Position numbers and translations under genes: made by a program | The notes under the pieces: model-generated | What the model was told of the DNA's origin: nothing | Databases searched by the model: none | What the model saw: only the letters and a program-made list of their open reading frames with translations | Shown: piece by piece, positions 49,070 through 57,694 of the stretch | Layout: each line of letters opens with the position of its first letter | Position numbering within the stretch: position 1 is the stretch's first letter | From: Streptomyces sp. NBC_00459 | GTDB lineage: Bacteria > Actinomycetota > Actinomycetes > Streptomycetales > Streptomycetaceae | Direction: 5' to 3' | Length of the DNA stretch: 64,000 nt | Assembly: GCF_036013955.1 (NCBI RefSeq) | Contig: NZ_CP107903.1 | Span: forward strand, 5,890,001-5,954,000

Positions 49070-50398
49070 TCAGTTGCCGGAGACCGTGACCTTCTCGTCG
49101 TTCTTCAGCTCGTTCACCAGCGTCTTCACCTTCGCCTTGTCCCAGACGAGGTTGCTGCCGGTCGAGCCCGAGATCGGCATGTTCATGGACTTGCCGTCGC
49201 CGCCCGTGACGCCCTTCATCGCCCAGAACATGTCGCCCAGGTCGAACAGGCTCATGTCCTTGTCGACGATCAGGGTGTCGAGGCCCGCGCTCATCGTCGG
49301 GTACAGCTTGAAGGGGTTCAGGATCGTGCCCGGCGTCGCGGTCTGGCTCGCCAGCGCCGCGAGGAACTTCTGCTGGTTCTTCGTACGGTCGAGGTCGCTG
49401 CCCGCGAGGGCGTACCGGGTACGGACGAAGGCCAGGGCCTGCTCGCCGTTGAGGGTCTGCTTGCCCGCCGTGAAGTTGGCGCCGGACTTCGTGTCCTTCA
49501 TCCCGCCCTTGGGGATGGTCAGCTCCACGCCGCCGACCGCGTCCACGATGTTCGCGAAGCCGGCGAAGCCGATCTCCACGTAGTGGTCGATGCGCAGGCC
49601 CGTGTTGAACTCGACCGTACGGACGAGCAGTTCCGGCCCGTCCGTCGCGTACGCCGCGTTCAGCTTCGTGTGCTTGCCGGTGCCCTTGTACGTCTTGCCG
49701 GACTCGGAGCCGACGAACGTCGGGATCTCCACGTCCGAGTCACGGGGGAGGGAGATGAGCGTCGGGCCGTTGTCGCCGGTGTGCAGGATCATCATCGAGT
49801 CGGTGCGCTTGCCCTCGGCGGACCCGGTGTGGAGCGCCTTCTTCTCCTCGGCCGACATGCCCTCGCGGCTGTCGGAACCGACGATCAGATAGTTGGTGCC
49901 CTTGCCCTCGTCCGGCCGGTCGATGACCTTGGACAGGTCGACCTGGCGGTTCAGCTTCCCGTCGGCCCAGAAGTACGTACCGACGGACACCACGACGAGG
50001 AGTGTGACCACCGTGATCGCGGTCCACTTGATGCGCTTGCGCCAGTCCGGGGCGGAGCGGGGCCCGTGGCCGCCGCTTCCCATGGCACCGGGGCCGCCCG
50101 GCCCGCCGCCCTGGCCGCCGGCGTGCGGAGCGCCGCCGTAGACCTGGCCGGTGTTGTACCCGCTGTCATAGCCGTTGCCGTAAGGATCCTGGCCTTGGCC
50201 CTGGTCACCGGCGTACGGCTGCTGCTGCGGCACCCCGCCGCCGTACGGCGGGGCGGCCGGGTTCTGGCCTCCCGGGCCGCCTTGGCCGCGCTGGACCTGC
50301 CGCATCACGCGCGCACCCTCGGGCTGTGCGTTCGCGCTGCCGCGTCCGTAGCGGTTGTTGCGGTTGTCGTCGGACCACGCATCGGGCCAATCGTTCAT
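49070..50398 (-). CDS. LytR-CpsA-Psr (LCP) family ligase-like protein 1
   Basis: 442 residues. A long Gly/Gln/Pro/Tyr-rich cytoplasmic N-terminus (about 1-120, with GVPQQQPYAGDQGQGQDP) precedes one membrane helix (WTAITVVTLLVVVSVGTYFW). The LCP domain follows: YLIVGSDSREGMS, RTDSMMILHTGD, SLPRDSDVEIP, KLNAAYATDGPELLVRTVE, GLRIDHYVEIGFAGFANIVDA and LNGEQALAFVRTRYAL. It has no LytR_C domain. LCP proteins transfer lipid-linked glycopolymers to peptidoglycan. It is the most left-hand of five in the window. Confidence 0.92.
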   Translation of the reverse strand: MNDWPDAWSDDNRNNRYGRGSANAQPEGARVMRQVQRGQGGPGGQNPAAPPYGGGVPQQQPYAGDQGQGQDPYGNGYDSGYNTGQVYGGAPHAGGQGGGPGGPGAMGSGGHGPRSAPDWRKRIKWTAITVVTLLVVVSVGTYFWADGKLNRQVDLSKVIDRPDEGKGTNYLIVGSDSREGMSAEEKKALHTGSAEGKRTDSMMILHTGDNGPTLISLPRDSDVEIPTFVGSESGKTYKGTGKHTKLNAAYATDGPELLVRTVEFNTGLRIDHYVEIGFAGFANIVDAVGGVELTIPKGGMKDTKSGANFTAGKQTLNGEQALAFVRTRYALAGSDLDRTKNQQKFLAALASQTATPGTILNPFKLYPTMSAGLDTLIVDKDMSLFDLGDMFWAMKGVTGGDGKSMNMPISGSTGSNLVWDKAKVKTLVNELKNDEKVTVSGN

Positions 50399-50517
50399 GC
50401 GGACCAGTGTGCAGTGCTGGGCTGTGCCCTATACAAGGGTCGAAGGAATTTAGGAACAGGCCTGTTGCCAAGCTGACACAAATCGCCCATGTGTACGTCG
50501 CGCATAAGGTGGACGCC

Positions 50518-51066
50518 ATGACAGACCAGGCCACCGGGGCAGAAGAGGCACCCCCGGGCAAGCCGACCTCCGCCTCCCGGACCACCCTCAGCCACATCAT
50601 GACGAACGCCGACACCAACCTCCTGGGCACGGTGCACGGCGGTGTGATCATGAAGCTGGTCGACGACGCGGCCGGCGCGGTGGCCGGCCGGCACAGCGGC
50701 GGGCCCGCGGTCACCGCGTCGATGGACGAGATGGCGTTCCTGGAGCCGGTGCGGGTGGGTGACCTGGTCCATGTGAAAGCCCAGGTCAACTGGACCGGCC
50801 GGACCTCGATGGAGGTCGGGGTACGGGTCCTGGCCGAACGCTGGAACGAGTCGACGCCGGCGACACAGGTCGGCTCGGCCTACCTGGTCTTCGCGGCGGT
50901 CGACGCCGAGGGCAAGCCGCGCATCGTCCCTCCGGTCCTCCCGGAGACGGAACGCGACGAGCGCCGCTGTCAGGAGGCCCAGATCCGCCGCACGCACCGG
51001 TTGGCGAGGCGGCGGGCGATCATGGAGCTGAGGGAACGGAGAGCGGCGGAGGGCCTGGACGACTGA
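50518..51066 (+). CDS. Acyl-CoA thioesterase (hotdog fold)
   Basis: 182 residues, BACH/YciA type. LSHIMTNADTNLLGTVHGGVIMKLVDDAAGAVA carries the N-x-x-G-x-x-H-G-G active-site motif with Asp, and TASMDEMAFLEPVRVGDLVHVKAQVN completes the fold. Hydrolyses acyl-CoA esters; chain length cannot be read. ATG at 50518 follows AAGGTGG. It lies alone between two LCP genes transcribed the other way. The basic C-terminus (IRRTHRLARRRAIMELRER) is a short helical extension. Confidence 0.9.
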   Translation: MTDQATGAEEAPPGKPTSASRTTLSHIMTNADTNLLGTVHGGVIMKLVDDAAGAVAGRHSGGPAVTASMDEMAFLEPVRVGDLVHVKAQVNWTGRTSMEVGVRVLAERWNESTPATQVGSAYLVFAAVDAEGKPRIVPPVLPETERDERRCQEAQIRRTHRLARRRAIMELRERRAAEGLDD

Positions 51067-51126
51067 TCGACGGAGTGGAAACGGGTGGGTGGGAAACCCG
51101 GTCTGGGCCGCACCGGCCTCGCCGAC

Positions 51127-52605
51127 TCACCGACACTCCACCTCGTCCCCCGTGGTCACCCCGAACTCCCCGACCCGAACCTTCCGCACCCCCTGGTGGT
51201 CCGCCCCGACAGTCACCTTCAGCACCGCCCCCTGCCCCCGCACCACCCGCAGCGAACTCCCCGGCAACGCGGCAGCCAGCGACCTCGCGGACCGGTCCCA
51301 CCGGGGGTCGTACGCGATCACCGTCCGCGTCACAGCACCCCGCTCCCGCGCGTTCACCGGCACCCGGGTCGTCCGGAACCCCGCTGCGGCCAGCGCCCGG
51401 TCCACCTTCTGTCCCAGCCCCACCGTGCGCGTCCCGTTCTCGACCTGCACCCGGATCTGCTGCGGCGCCACCTCGACCCGCACCGGCGCCCCGCTCCGAC
51501 CGCCGCCGCGACCGCCCTTCCGCACCGACAACGGCTCGTCCTCCCGCAGCGCCCGGAACAGCCGTCCCGCCTTCGCCTCGTCCCACTTCAACGTCGAACC
51601 GATGCCCTTCACGGCGTACCCCATCCGCCCGATCGGCACGGTCGTGAACTCGGACGACGACGGGGAGAAGTTCCGCATGGCCCGCCCGAGGTCCAGCAGC
51701 TCACCCGTGCCGAACTCCTTGTCCGCCCGCACCGACCCGAGCACCGCCCGGGTGATGTCCCGGAACTTCATCGGGTTCAGCAGCACTCCGGACGACGTGG
51801 ACTGCGCGATCAGCGCCGCCATGAACCGCTGCTGGCGCTGCATCCGCCCCAGGTCGGAGGAGCCGTCGGCGTGCCGTGAACGCACGTACTGCAACGCCTC
51901 CCCGCCGTTGAGCTCATGCTCCCCGGCAGTCAGGTTCAGCCCGGTGTACGAGTCCTTCAACGGCTTCGTCGTACAGATCTCGACGCCGCCCAGCACATCG
52001 ACCGTCTTCATGAAGCTGGTGAAGTCGATCTCCAGGTAGTGGTCGATCTTGACGTGCGTCATGTGCTCCACCGTCCGCACGGTGAGGTTCGGACCGCCCT
52101 CCGCGTACGCCGCGTTCAGCTTGATGACATGTCCGCCGTGCCGCTGTCCGGTCGTCCGGTCGGTGTGCGGGGGCGTCACCGCGTACGAGTCGCGCGGCAG
52201 GCTGACCACACTCGCCCGCTCCCGGTCCTCCGAGATGTGCACGATCATCATCGTGTCGGTGCAGTGGCAGGGAGCCCCGCCGAGCCGGTACTTGCGCCGC
52301 TCCGCCTCGCTGATCTTCTCCCGGCTGTCCGTACCGACCAGCAGCACGTTCATGCCGTGACCGGCCCGAGGACGGTTCTTCATGTCCTTGAAGGGGTCGA
52401 CCCGGGCGATGTCGGCGTCGAGGCTGGTGACCACCGCGTGCCCGATCCCGGCCGCTGCGAGCACCACGACGGACAGCGTCGTCACCGCCCGCATGGCCCA
52501 ACGGGGCTTCTTCCGCCGTACGGGGGGACGCGGACGCCCGGACGACGGCCGTGGCCGGCGCTGCGGGGAACCGGGGGAGCGAGGGGATGCGGGGGACGCG
52601 GGCAT
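51127..52605 (-). CDS. LCP family protein 2, with LytR_C domain
   Basis: 492 residues. A short Pro/Arg-rich tail and a membrane helix (about 38-58) precede the LCP domain: LLVGTDSREKISEAERR, CTDTMMIVHISED, SLPRDSYAVTPPHTD, KLNAAYAEGGPNLTVRTVEH and LNGGEALQYVRSRHADG. The C-terminal LytR_C-like domain (about 385-490) contains IRVQVENGTRTVGLGQKVD. ATG at 52605 follows GGAGGTG. It has its own gene neighbourhood with GT2 divergent over 150 bp, suggesting a shared cell-wall polymer job. Confidence 0.92.
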   Translation of the reverse strand: MPASPASPRSPGSPQRRPRPSSGRPRPPVRRKKPRWAMRAVTTLSVVVLAAAGIGHAVVTSLDADIARVDPFKDMKNRPRAGHGMNVLLVGTDSREKISEAERRKYRLGGAPCHCTDTMMIVHISEDRERASVVSLPRDSYAVTPPHTDRTTGQRHGGHVIKLNAAYAEGGPNLTVRTVEHMTHVKIDHYLEIDFTSFMKTVDVLGGVEICTTKPLKDSYTGLNLTAGEHELNGGEALQYVRSRHADGSSDLGRMQRQQRFMAALIAQSTSSGVLLNPMKFRDITRAVLGSVRADKEFGTGELLDLGRAMRNFSPSSSEFTTVPIGRMGYAVKGIGSTLKWDEAKAGRLFRALREDEPLSVRKGGRGGGRSGAPVRVEVAPQQIRVQVENGTRTVGLGQKVDRALAAAGFRTTRVPVNARERGAVTRTVIAYDPRWDRSARSLAAALPGSSLRVVRGQGAVLKVTVGADHQGVRKVRVGEFGVTTGDEVECR

Positions 52606-52758
52606 GGGGGAACACCTCCGCGAAGGCAGACCGGGGGGAGGGGGGAGTGGGCCGAACGTGGGATCCGTGAGCACCGTAGGCCCATACGATCTGCGGCCCG
52701 GGTCAGGGAGCGGGCGGCGCGCGTCGGTGTCCCCCGTTCGCGGTAACGTGAGCCCCCT

Positions 52759-53808
52759 ATGAACGCCAAGCCCGACGTGCAGCTGCCCGCCGTGTCCGTG
52801 ATCATGCCCGTCCTCGACGAGGAGCGGCATCTGCGCGGAGCCGTCCAAGCGATCCTCGCCCAGGAGTACGCGGGCGAGATGGAGGTCGTCATCGCCCTCG
52901 GTCCGTCCACGGACCGCACGGACGAGATCGCCGCCGAGCTGGTCCGCGAAACGGCCGGTACGAGCAAACGCGTCCACACGGTCCCCAACCCGACCGGCCG
53001 TACGCCCGCCGCGCTGAACGCCGCGATCAAGGCCTCCCGCCACCCCGTCGTCGTACGCGTCGACGGACACGGCATGCTCTCGCCCGACTACATCTCGACC
53101 GCCGTACGTCTCCTCGACGAGACCGGCGCGCAGAACGTCGGCGGGATCATGCACGCCGAGGGCGAGAACGCCTGGGAGCACGCGGTGGCCGCCGCGATGA
53201 CCTCGAAGATCGGGGTCGGCAACGCCGCCTTCCACACGGGAGGCACGGCCGGGCCCGCCGAGACGGTGTACCTCGGTGTCTTCCGGCGCGCCGCCCTTGA
53301 GCAACAGGGCGGCTACAACGTGGAGTTCATCCGCGCCCAGGACTGGGAGCTGAACTTCCGGATCCGGGAGGCGGGCGGCCTCATCTGGTTCTCGCCCGAG
53401 CTGCGGGTGTCGTACCGCCCGAGGCCCTCCGTGCGCGCGCTGGCCAAGCAGTACAAGGACTACGGCCGTTGGCGCCATGTCGTGGCCCGCTACCACGAGG
53501 GTTCCATCAACCTGCGCTACCTCGCCCCGCCCACCGCCGTGCTGGCGATAGCGGCGGGCGTGGTGCTGGGCGCCGTACTGACACCGTGGGCCTTCCTGGT
53601 GCCCGGCGGCTACCTCGCGGCCATCGCGGCGGGTTCGGTCCCGGCCGGCAAGGGCCTCTCGCTGAAGGCCCGGCTGCAGATCCCGGTCGCCCTCGCCACC
53701 ATGCACATGTGCTGGGGCTGGGGCTTCCTGACGAGCCCGAAGTCGCTTGCCCGCAAGGTGATCGCGGCTCGTCGGCCGGCGGTGCTGGACGGCGCGAACG
53801 CGGCCTGA
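52759..53808 (+). CDS. Family 2 glycosyltransferase, membrane-associated
   Basis: 349 residues. GT-A domain: VSVIMPVLDEERHLRGAVQ, VIALGPSTDRTDEIA, VVVRVDGHGML (DxD-like DGH) and FIRAQDWELNFRIREAGG (catalytic Asp and ED-type motif). Two hydrophobic segments near the C-terminus (VLAIAAGVVLGAVLTPWAF and GGYLAAIAAGSV) indicate membrane association, typical of enzymes using lipid-linked acceptors. It may build the glycopolymer attached by the flanking LCP proteins. ATG at 52759; SD weak (GTGAG). A terminator follows. Confidence 0.9.
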   Translation: MNAKPDVQLPAVSVIMPVLDEERHLRGAVQAILAQEYAGEMEVVIALGPSTDRTDEIAAELVRETAGTSKRVHTVPNPTGRTPAALNAAIKASRHPVVVRVDGHGMLSPDYISTAVRLLDETGAQNVGGIMHAEGENAWEHAVAAAMTSKIGVGNAAFHTGGTAGPAETVYLGVFRRAALEQQGGYNVEFIRAQDWELNFRIREAGGLIWFSPELRVSYRPRPSVRALAKQYKDYGRWRHVVARYHEGSINLRYLAPPTAVLAIAAGVVLGAVLTPWAFLVPGGYLAAIAAGSVPAGKGLSLKARLQIPVALATMHMCWGWGFLTSPKSLARKVIAARRPAVLDGANAA

Positions 53809-53821
53809 ACGACAACGAGTC

Positions 53822-53860
53822 GGGGGCCTGCCGTCAGTCAGTGACTGACGGCAGGCCCCC
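53822..53860. terminator. Long palindromic terminator
   Basis: GGGGGCCTGCCGTCAGTCA (53822-53840) and its complement (53842-53860) form a nearly continuous 17-19 bp stem between convergent GT2 and LCP3 genes. Confidence 0.8.
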
Positions 53861-53898
53861 ACTTGTTCCTCCGCACCCGTGACGGCCTCCGAGGCCGA

Positions 53899-55569
53899 CT
53901 ACCAGCGATAGGGGGAGTAGACCTCCATACAGGCGCCGGTGTCCGAACCGACCACCTTGTCGGCGGTGGCGGGCAGTTGACCGGCCTTCGGCGCGGTCTG
54001 CTTCGGATAGGCCTTGCCCTCACGCCAGTCGGCGCCCACGGTCACCGTCACACCCGAGACGTCCGTCGACTTCTTCACCGAACTCGCCGGAATCCCGAGG
54101 GACTTGGCGACGAGCTGGGCGTCGCCCGCCAGGTCGGCGCTCGGGTAGTTCACGACCGTCTTCTCCACGGACAGCGAACCGGACGTGTCCGCCCCCGCGT
54201 TGGTGAAGCCCTTGGCCGAGAGGATCTGGCTGATCGCGGTCGCCCGGCCGCCGACCGCGCCGAGGGTGGCCGTCCGGGTGCCGTTCCGCACGAGCACGCC
54301 GATCTGCCCGGGATCGGCCGCCGGGTCCGTGGAGGCGGTCGCCGAGGCCGCTGCCGTCGGGGCCTTCGTCGCCGCGCTGCCGCCCTTGTCGTCGAAGGCG
54401 ATGTCGTCGCGGAGCATCGTCCACATCGTCTCGGCGTCGGCGTCGGCCGTCACCAGATGGTTCGCGTTCTGGGAGTCCACGACGGTCGGGATCGTCGTCA
54501 TCGTGATGCGGTCGGTCGGCACCGACTTGAGCTGCATGCCCAGGTCGTACAGCTCCTTGACCGTGCCCAACTCCTCGGACACCGTCAGGGACTTGGTGGC
54601 CGCCTCGGCCAGACCGGTGAGCCGTCCGGCGTCCGTGAAGACGTTCTGCGCCTTCAGCGTGCGGATCATCGAGTTCATGTACATGTGCTGGGCCTTGGCA
54701 CGCCCCAGGTCGCTGTAGAAGGCATGCCGGGTACGCAGCCACTGCAGCGCCTGCTTGCCCTGGACCTTGTGCTTGCCGGCCGTGAGCTTGAGCCCGGAGC
54801 CGCCGGACACGTTGGGCAGCGGGCGGTCCCACACGTTCTGCTTCACACAGACCTCGACACCGCCGATGGCGTCGGCCATCTTCACCACGCCCGCGAAGTC
54901 GATCGTCATCCAGTGGTCGATGTAGACCCCGGTGAGGTTCTCCCAGGTGGCCAGCGTGCAGCCGGCGCCGCCCCGGGCCAGCGAGGTGTTGATGATCGCG
55001 TTGGTCGCCGCGAACTTCTCCCCGGTGTCGGGGTCCGTGCACTTCGGTATGTCGACGCGGGTGTCGCGCGGAATGCTCACCACGGCCGCGCTCTTGCGGT
55101 CGGCGGAGACGTGGAGCAGCATCTGGACGTCGCCCAGCGGCGGGTTGCCCCGGTTGGCCCTGTCACCGCCCAGTGCCACGTTGGCGTCGGAGCCACGGCT
55201 GTCCGAGCCGATCAGCAGGATGTTCAGCGGAGTCTGCCCGGCCGCGTTCGCCTCGGTCTTCTCCGCCTTGGAGTCGCCGGTGCTGCGCTTGCCCTTCTGG
55301 ATGTTGCTGTTCAGGTGCTCGTAGTACAGGTATCCGACACCGGCGGTGGCGAGTATCAGCACCGAGAGGGTCGCCGCCGACCAGCGCAGCACCTTGCGCC
55401 TGCCGGGCCGCCGCTGTCTTCCCGCCGGACCGCCACCGTTACCGCTACCGCCACCGCTGTCGCCGCCGGAGTCGCTCTCCTGCTCGTGCGAGCCGTCCCG
55501 CTGCCCCGGAACCCGAGCAGGCCGGACGCCTGGTCGCGTCCCCTCCCCGTGCACACTGCTCTGCGTCAT
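53899..55569 (-). CDS. LCP family protein 3, with LytR_C domain
   Basis: 556 residues, the longest domain spacing of the set. A Gly/Ser-rich cytoplasmic part and membrane helix (SAATLSVLILATAGVGYLYY) lead to the LCP domain: ILLIGSDSRGSDANVALGG, QMLLHVSADRKSAAVVSIP, RDTRVDIPKC, IDHWMTIDFAGVVKMADA and QALQWLRTRHAFYSDLGR. The LytR_C part (about 410-520) contains IGVLVRNGTRTATLG. Short Cys-bearing ends (GACMEVYSPYRW) may form a disulfide. ATG at 55569. Confidence 0.92.
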   Translation of the reverse strand: MTQSSVHGEGTRPGVRPARVPGQRDGSHEQESDSGGDSGGGSGNGGGPAGRQRRPGRRKVLRWSAATLSVLILATAGVGYLYYEHLNSNIQKGKRSTGDSKAEKTEANAAGQTPLNILLIGSDSRGSDANVALGGDRANRGNPPLGDVQMLLHVSADRKSAAVVSIPRDTRVDIPKCTDPDTGEKFAATNAIINTSLARGGAGCTLATWENLTGVYIDHWMTIDFAGVVKMADAIGGVEVCVKQNVWDRPLPNVSGGSGLKLTAGKHKVQGKQALQWLRTRHAFYSDLGRAKAQHMYMNSMIRTLKAQNVFTDAGRLTGLAEAATKSLTVSEELGTVKELYDLGMQLKSVPTDRITMTTIPTVVDSQNANHLVTADADAETMWTMLRDDIAFDDKGGSAATKAPTAAASATASTDPAADPGQIGVLVRNGTRTATLGAVGGRATAISQILSAKGFTNAGADTSGSLSVEKTVVNYPSADLAGDAQLVAKSLGIPASSVKKSTDVSGVTVTVGADWREGKAYPKQTAPKAGQLPATADKVVGSDTGACMEVYSPYRW

Positions 55570-55602
55570 TCCCCTGCCTCCCCACCCTTGCGCCGCCGTC
55601 GA

Positions 55603-55644
55603 ACAGGCCTGCCGCGCGTCCTGTGAGACGCAAGGCAGGCCTGT
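55603..55644. terminator. Terminator between LCP4 and LCP3
   Basis: ACAGGCCTGCC (55603-55613) and GGCAGGCCTGT (55634-55644) pair perfectly, extended inside by GCGTC/GACGC around a 6-nt loop. It follows the LCP4 stop (minus strand) and precedes LCP3, so the two LCP genes are separate units. Confidence 0.8.
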
Positions 55645-55713
55645 CAGGTCAACCGGCGCACCAAAAACATCTGGCGCAGACGCCCATTGATCAATTCGAA
55701 GTGCTCAGCTTGT

Positions 55714-57471
55714 TCAGCTGGCGCACTGCACCTTGTTCGCCGTGGACTGTCCCTCCACGGTCGGTGCCTTCGCCGGCGCGGTGAGCGAGACGCCGGCCCC
55801 CTTGAAGTCCTTGCCCAGGGTCAGCGTCATGGTCGGCAGCCCCTGGGCGTTCGTCACACTCTTGCCGGGCTTCATCGCCGAACCGGACAGCCCCATGATG
55901 GCGGCCAGCCGTCGGGCCTGGTCGGCCTGGTCGGGCGCGTACTCCAGCGTCGTCTTCGCGATCTCCGCCGGAGCGTTGCCCGCGTTCTCGGACTTCGTCA
56001 CGCCCTCATCATTCTGCAGGTAGTTAAGAACAGCCTGTGCGGAGCCGCCGACGGCACCGCCGTTCAGGATCCGGACCCGCACGTCGGCGGCGGCGGACTT
56101 GGTGCCCTTGAGGCGGGCGGCGACGGCAGCCGCCTCCTTCGCCTTCTGCTGCTTGACCGTGGTGAACGACACGTCGTTCGCGATCGCGTTGAACACCTCG
56201 GGAGCCGTCGGACCGACGACGACCGTCGCCCGGACCTTCTCCGCCGGGTTGTCGACCACCGGGACGGTCATGAAGGTGATGTTCTTCGTCGGCACCTTCT
56301 TCAGTTCGAGCGCGACGTCCTTCAGCGTGGAGACCTTGCCGAGGCCGGTGTCCACGGTCAGCGCCTTGGTGGCCGCCTCGGCGAGCTTCAGCAGCTTGGC
56401 CGGGTTGGTCAGGGTGTCGCTGGAAGCCATCTTGCGCATCAGCGAGCTGAGGAACTGCTGCTGCACCTTGATCCGGTCCAGGTCGCCCTGGTTGCCGAAG
56501 CTGTGCCGCGTACGGACGAAGGCGAGCGCCTGCTCTCCCTCGACCGTCGACTTGCCGGCGGGCAGATTCAGCTTCGATTCCTTGTCCTTGACGGCCTTGG
56601 TCACGCAGACCTCGACCCCGCCCACCGCCGTCGTCAGCGTCTTCACCGCGTTGAAGTCGGCCATCATGAAGTGGTCCGGAGAGATGCCCGTGACCTCCTT
56701 CACCGTGCGCATGGTGCAGCCGGGGTCGCGCCCGTCCTGCCCGAGGCTGGTGTTGAAGCGGACGTTCTGGGTGCCCCGGATGATCTCCTCGGTCCCGTCG
56801 GACTTGATCGTCGGACAGTCCGGGACGTCGACGATCAGGTCGCGCGGAATGCTCAGTGCGGTCGCGTTCGTCCGGTCCTTGGAGACGTGCAGCAGGATCG
56901 TCGTGTCCGCGTGCCCGACGCTGCCCGCGTCGCCGTACTTCTCGTTGCCCGCACCCGTGCGCTTGTCCGTGCCGATGATGAGGATGTTGAAGGCCTCGTC
57001 CTTGCTGAAGCCGGACTTGCCCGCCGTTCCGACATCCGTCGTCTGGACGTTGCCCTCAAGGTGCTTGAGGTACAAGTAGCCACCGGCGGCGGCGGCCACC
57101 ATGACGAAGGCCATGGTCCCGCCCGTCCAGAGCAGCACCTTCTTGGCCTTCGACTTCTTCTTCTCCGGGGCCCGTGAGCGGCGTCGCCCGGGCAGTGGCT
57201 CCTCGGGCGCACCGCGGCGCCGTCTCGGCGGCGGTACCTGCCCGGGCGTGCCGGGCACCCCGTGCGTCTCTCGCTCGCGCTCCCGCTCCGGTGCCGCCGA
57301 ACGCCCGCGTCCCGCGCCCGCGTTGGCAGGCGCAGCTCGACGAGGTCCCGGGACCGCTGATTGCGGTGCGGAGGGAGTCAGTCGCAGTTCGTATTCGCCG
57401 GTGCTCGGGTTGAGCACCCACTGGTCTGCGGGGTCGATGTCGTCCGCCCGCCCACGGCCTTGCGCGTCCAC
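55714..57471 (-). CDS. LCP family protein 4, with LytR_C domain
   Basis: 585 residues from GTG 57471 (589 from ATG 57483). GGAGG sits directly against the ATG, so it cannot serve it; it is 12 nt from the GTG. An acidic/basic cytoplasmic segment (DPADQWVLNPSTGEYELRL, then ERERERETHG) precedes a membrane helix (GGTMAFVMVAAAAGGYLYL) and the LCP domain: ILIIGTDKRTGAGNEKYGD, TTILLHVSKDRTNATALSIP, RDLIVDVPDCP, DHFMMADFNAVKTL and QALAFVRTRHSFGNQGDLDR. LytR_C (about 440-540) contains VRVRILNGGAVGG. Confidence 0.9.
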   Translation of the reverse strand: MDAQGRGRADDIDPADQWVLNPSTGEYELRLTPSAPQSAVPGPRRAAPANAGAGRGRSAAPERERERETHGVPGTPGQVPPPRRRRGAPEEPLPGRRRSRAPEKKKSKAKKVLLWTGGTMAFVMVAAAAGGYLYLKHLEGNVQTTDVGTAGKSGFSKDEAFNILIIGTDKRTGAGNEKYGDAGSVGHADTTILLHVSKDRTNATALSIPRDLIVDVPDCPTIKSDGTEEIIRGTQNVRFNTSLGQDGRDPGCTMRTVKEVTGISPDHFMMADFNAVKTLTTAVGGVEVCVTKAVKDKESKLNLPAGKSTVEGEQALAFVRTRHSFGNQGDLDRIKVQQQFLSSLMRKMASSDTLTNPAKLLKLAEAATKALTVDTGLGKVSTLKDVALELKKVPTKNITFMTVPVVDNPAEKVRATVVVGPTAPEVFNAIANDVSFTTVKQQKAKEAAAVAARLKGTKSAAADVRVRILNGGAVGGSAQAVLNYLQNDEGVTKSENAGNAPAEIAKTTLEYAPDQADQARRLAAIMGLSGSAMKPGKSVTNAQGLPTMTLTLGKDFKGAGVSLTAPAKAPTVEGQSTANKVQCAS

Positions 57472-57694
57472 GGTTGTCTGCATCCTCCGTCGGGGCCACG
57501 CGGCGCCTTTCCCCCTCCAAGGCGCTCGGGTCTCGGTCAGCCGGTGTGCACACGACACGTGTCCTGACGCACCGGATCGCTCACACTATCCGTCCAGTTG
57601 GGCGTCAAGCGACGACGGTGACAAATTCCACGTCCCTACACCTGGGCAATCCACCCATTTTCTTGAACTAAAGTGCGCCGACTTGGCAAGCGCT

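Noticed and set aside
55990-56030. Possible TTA codon in LCP4 (cttaac context)
   Set aside because: In frame the codons are CTT AAC (Leu-Asn); the same holds for LCP5 near 58040.
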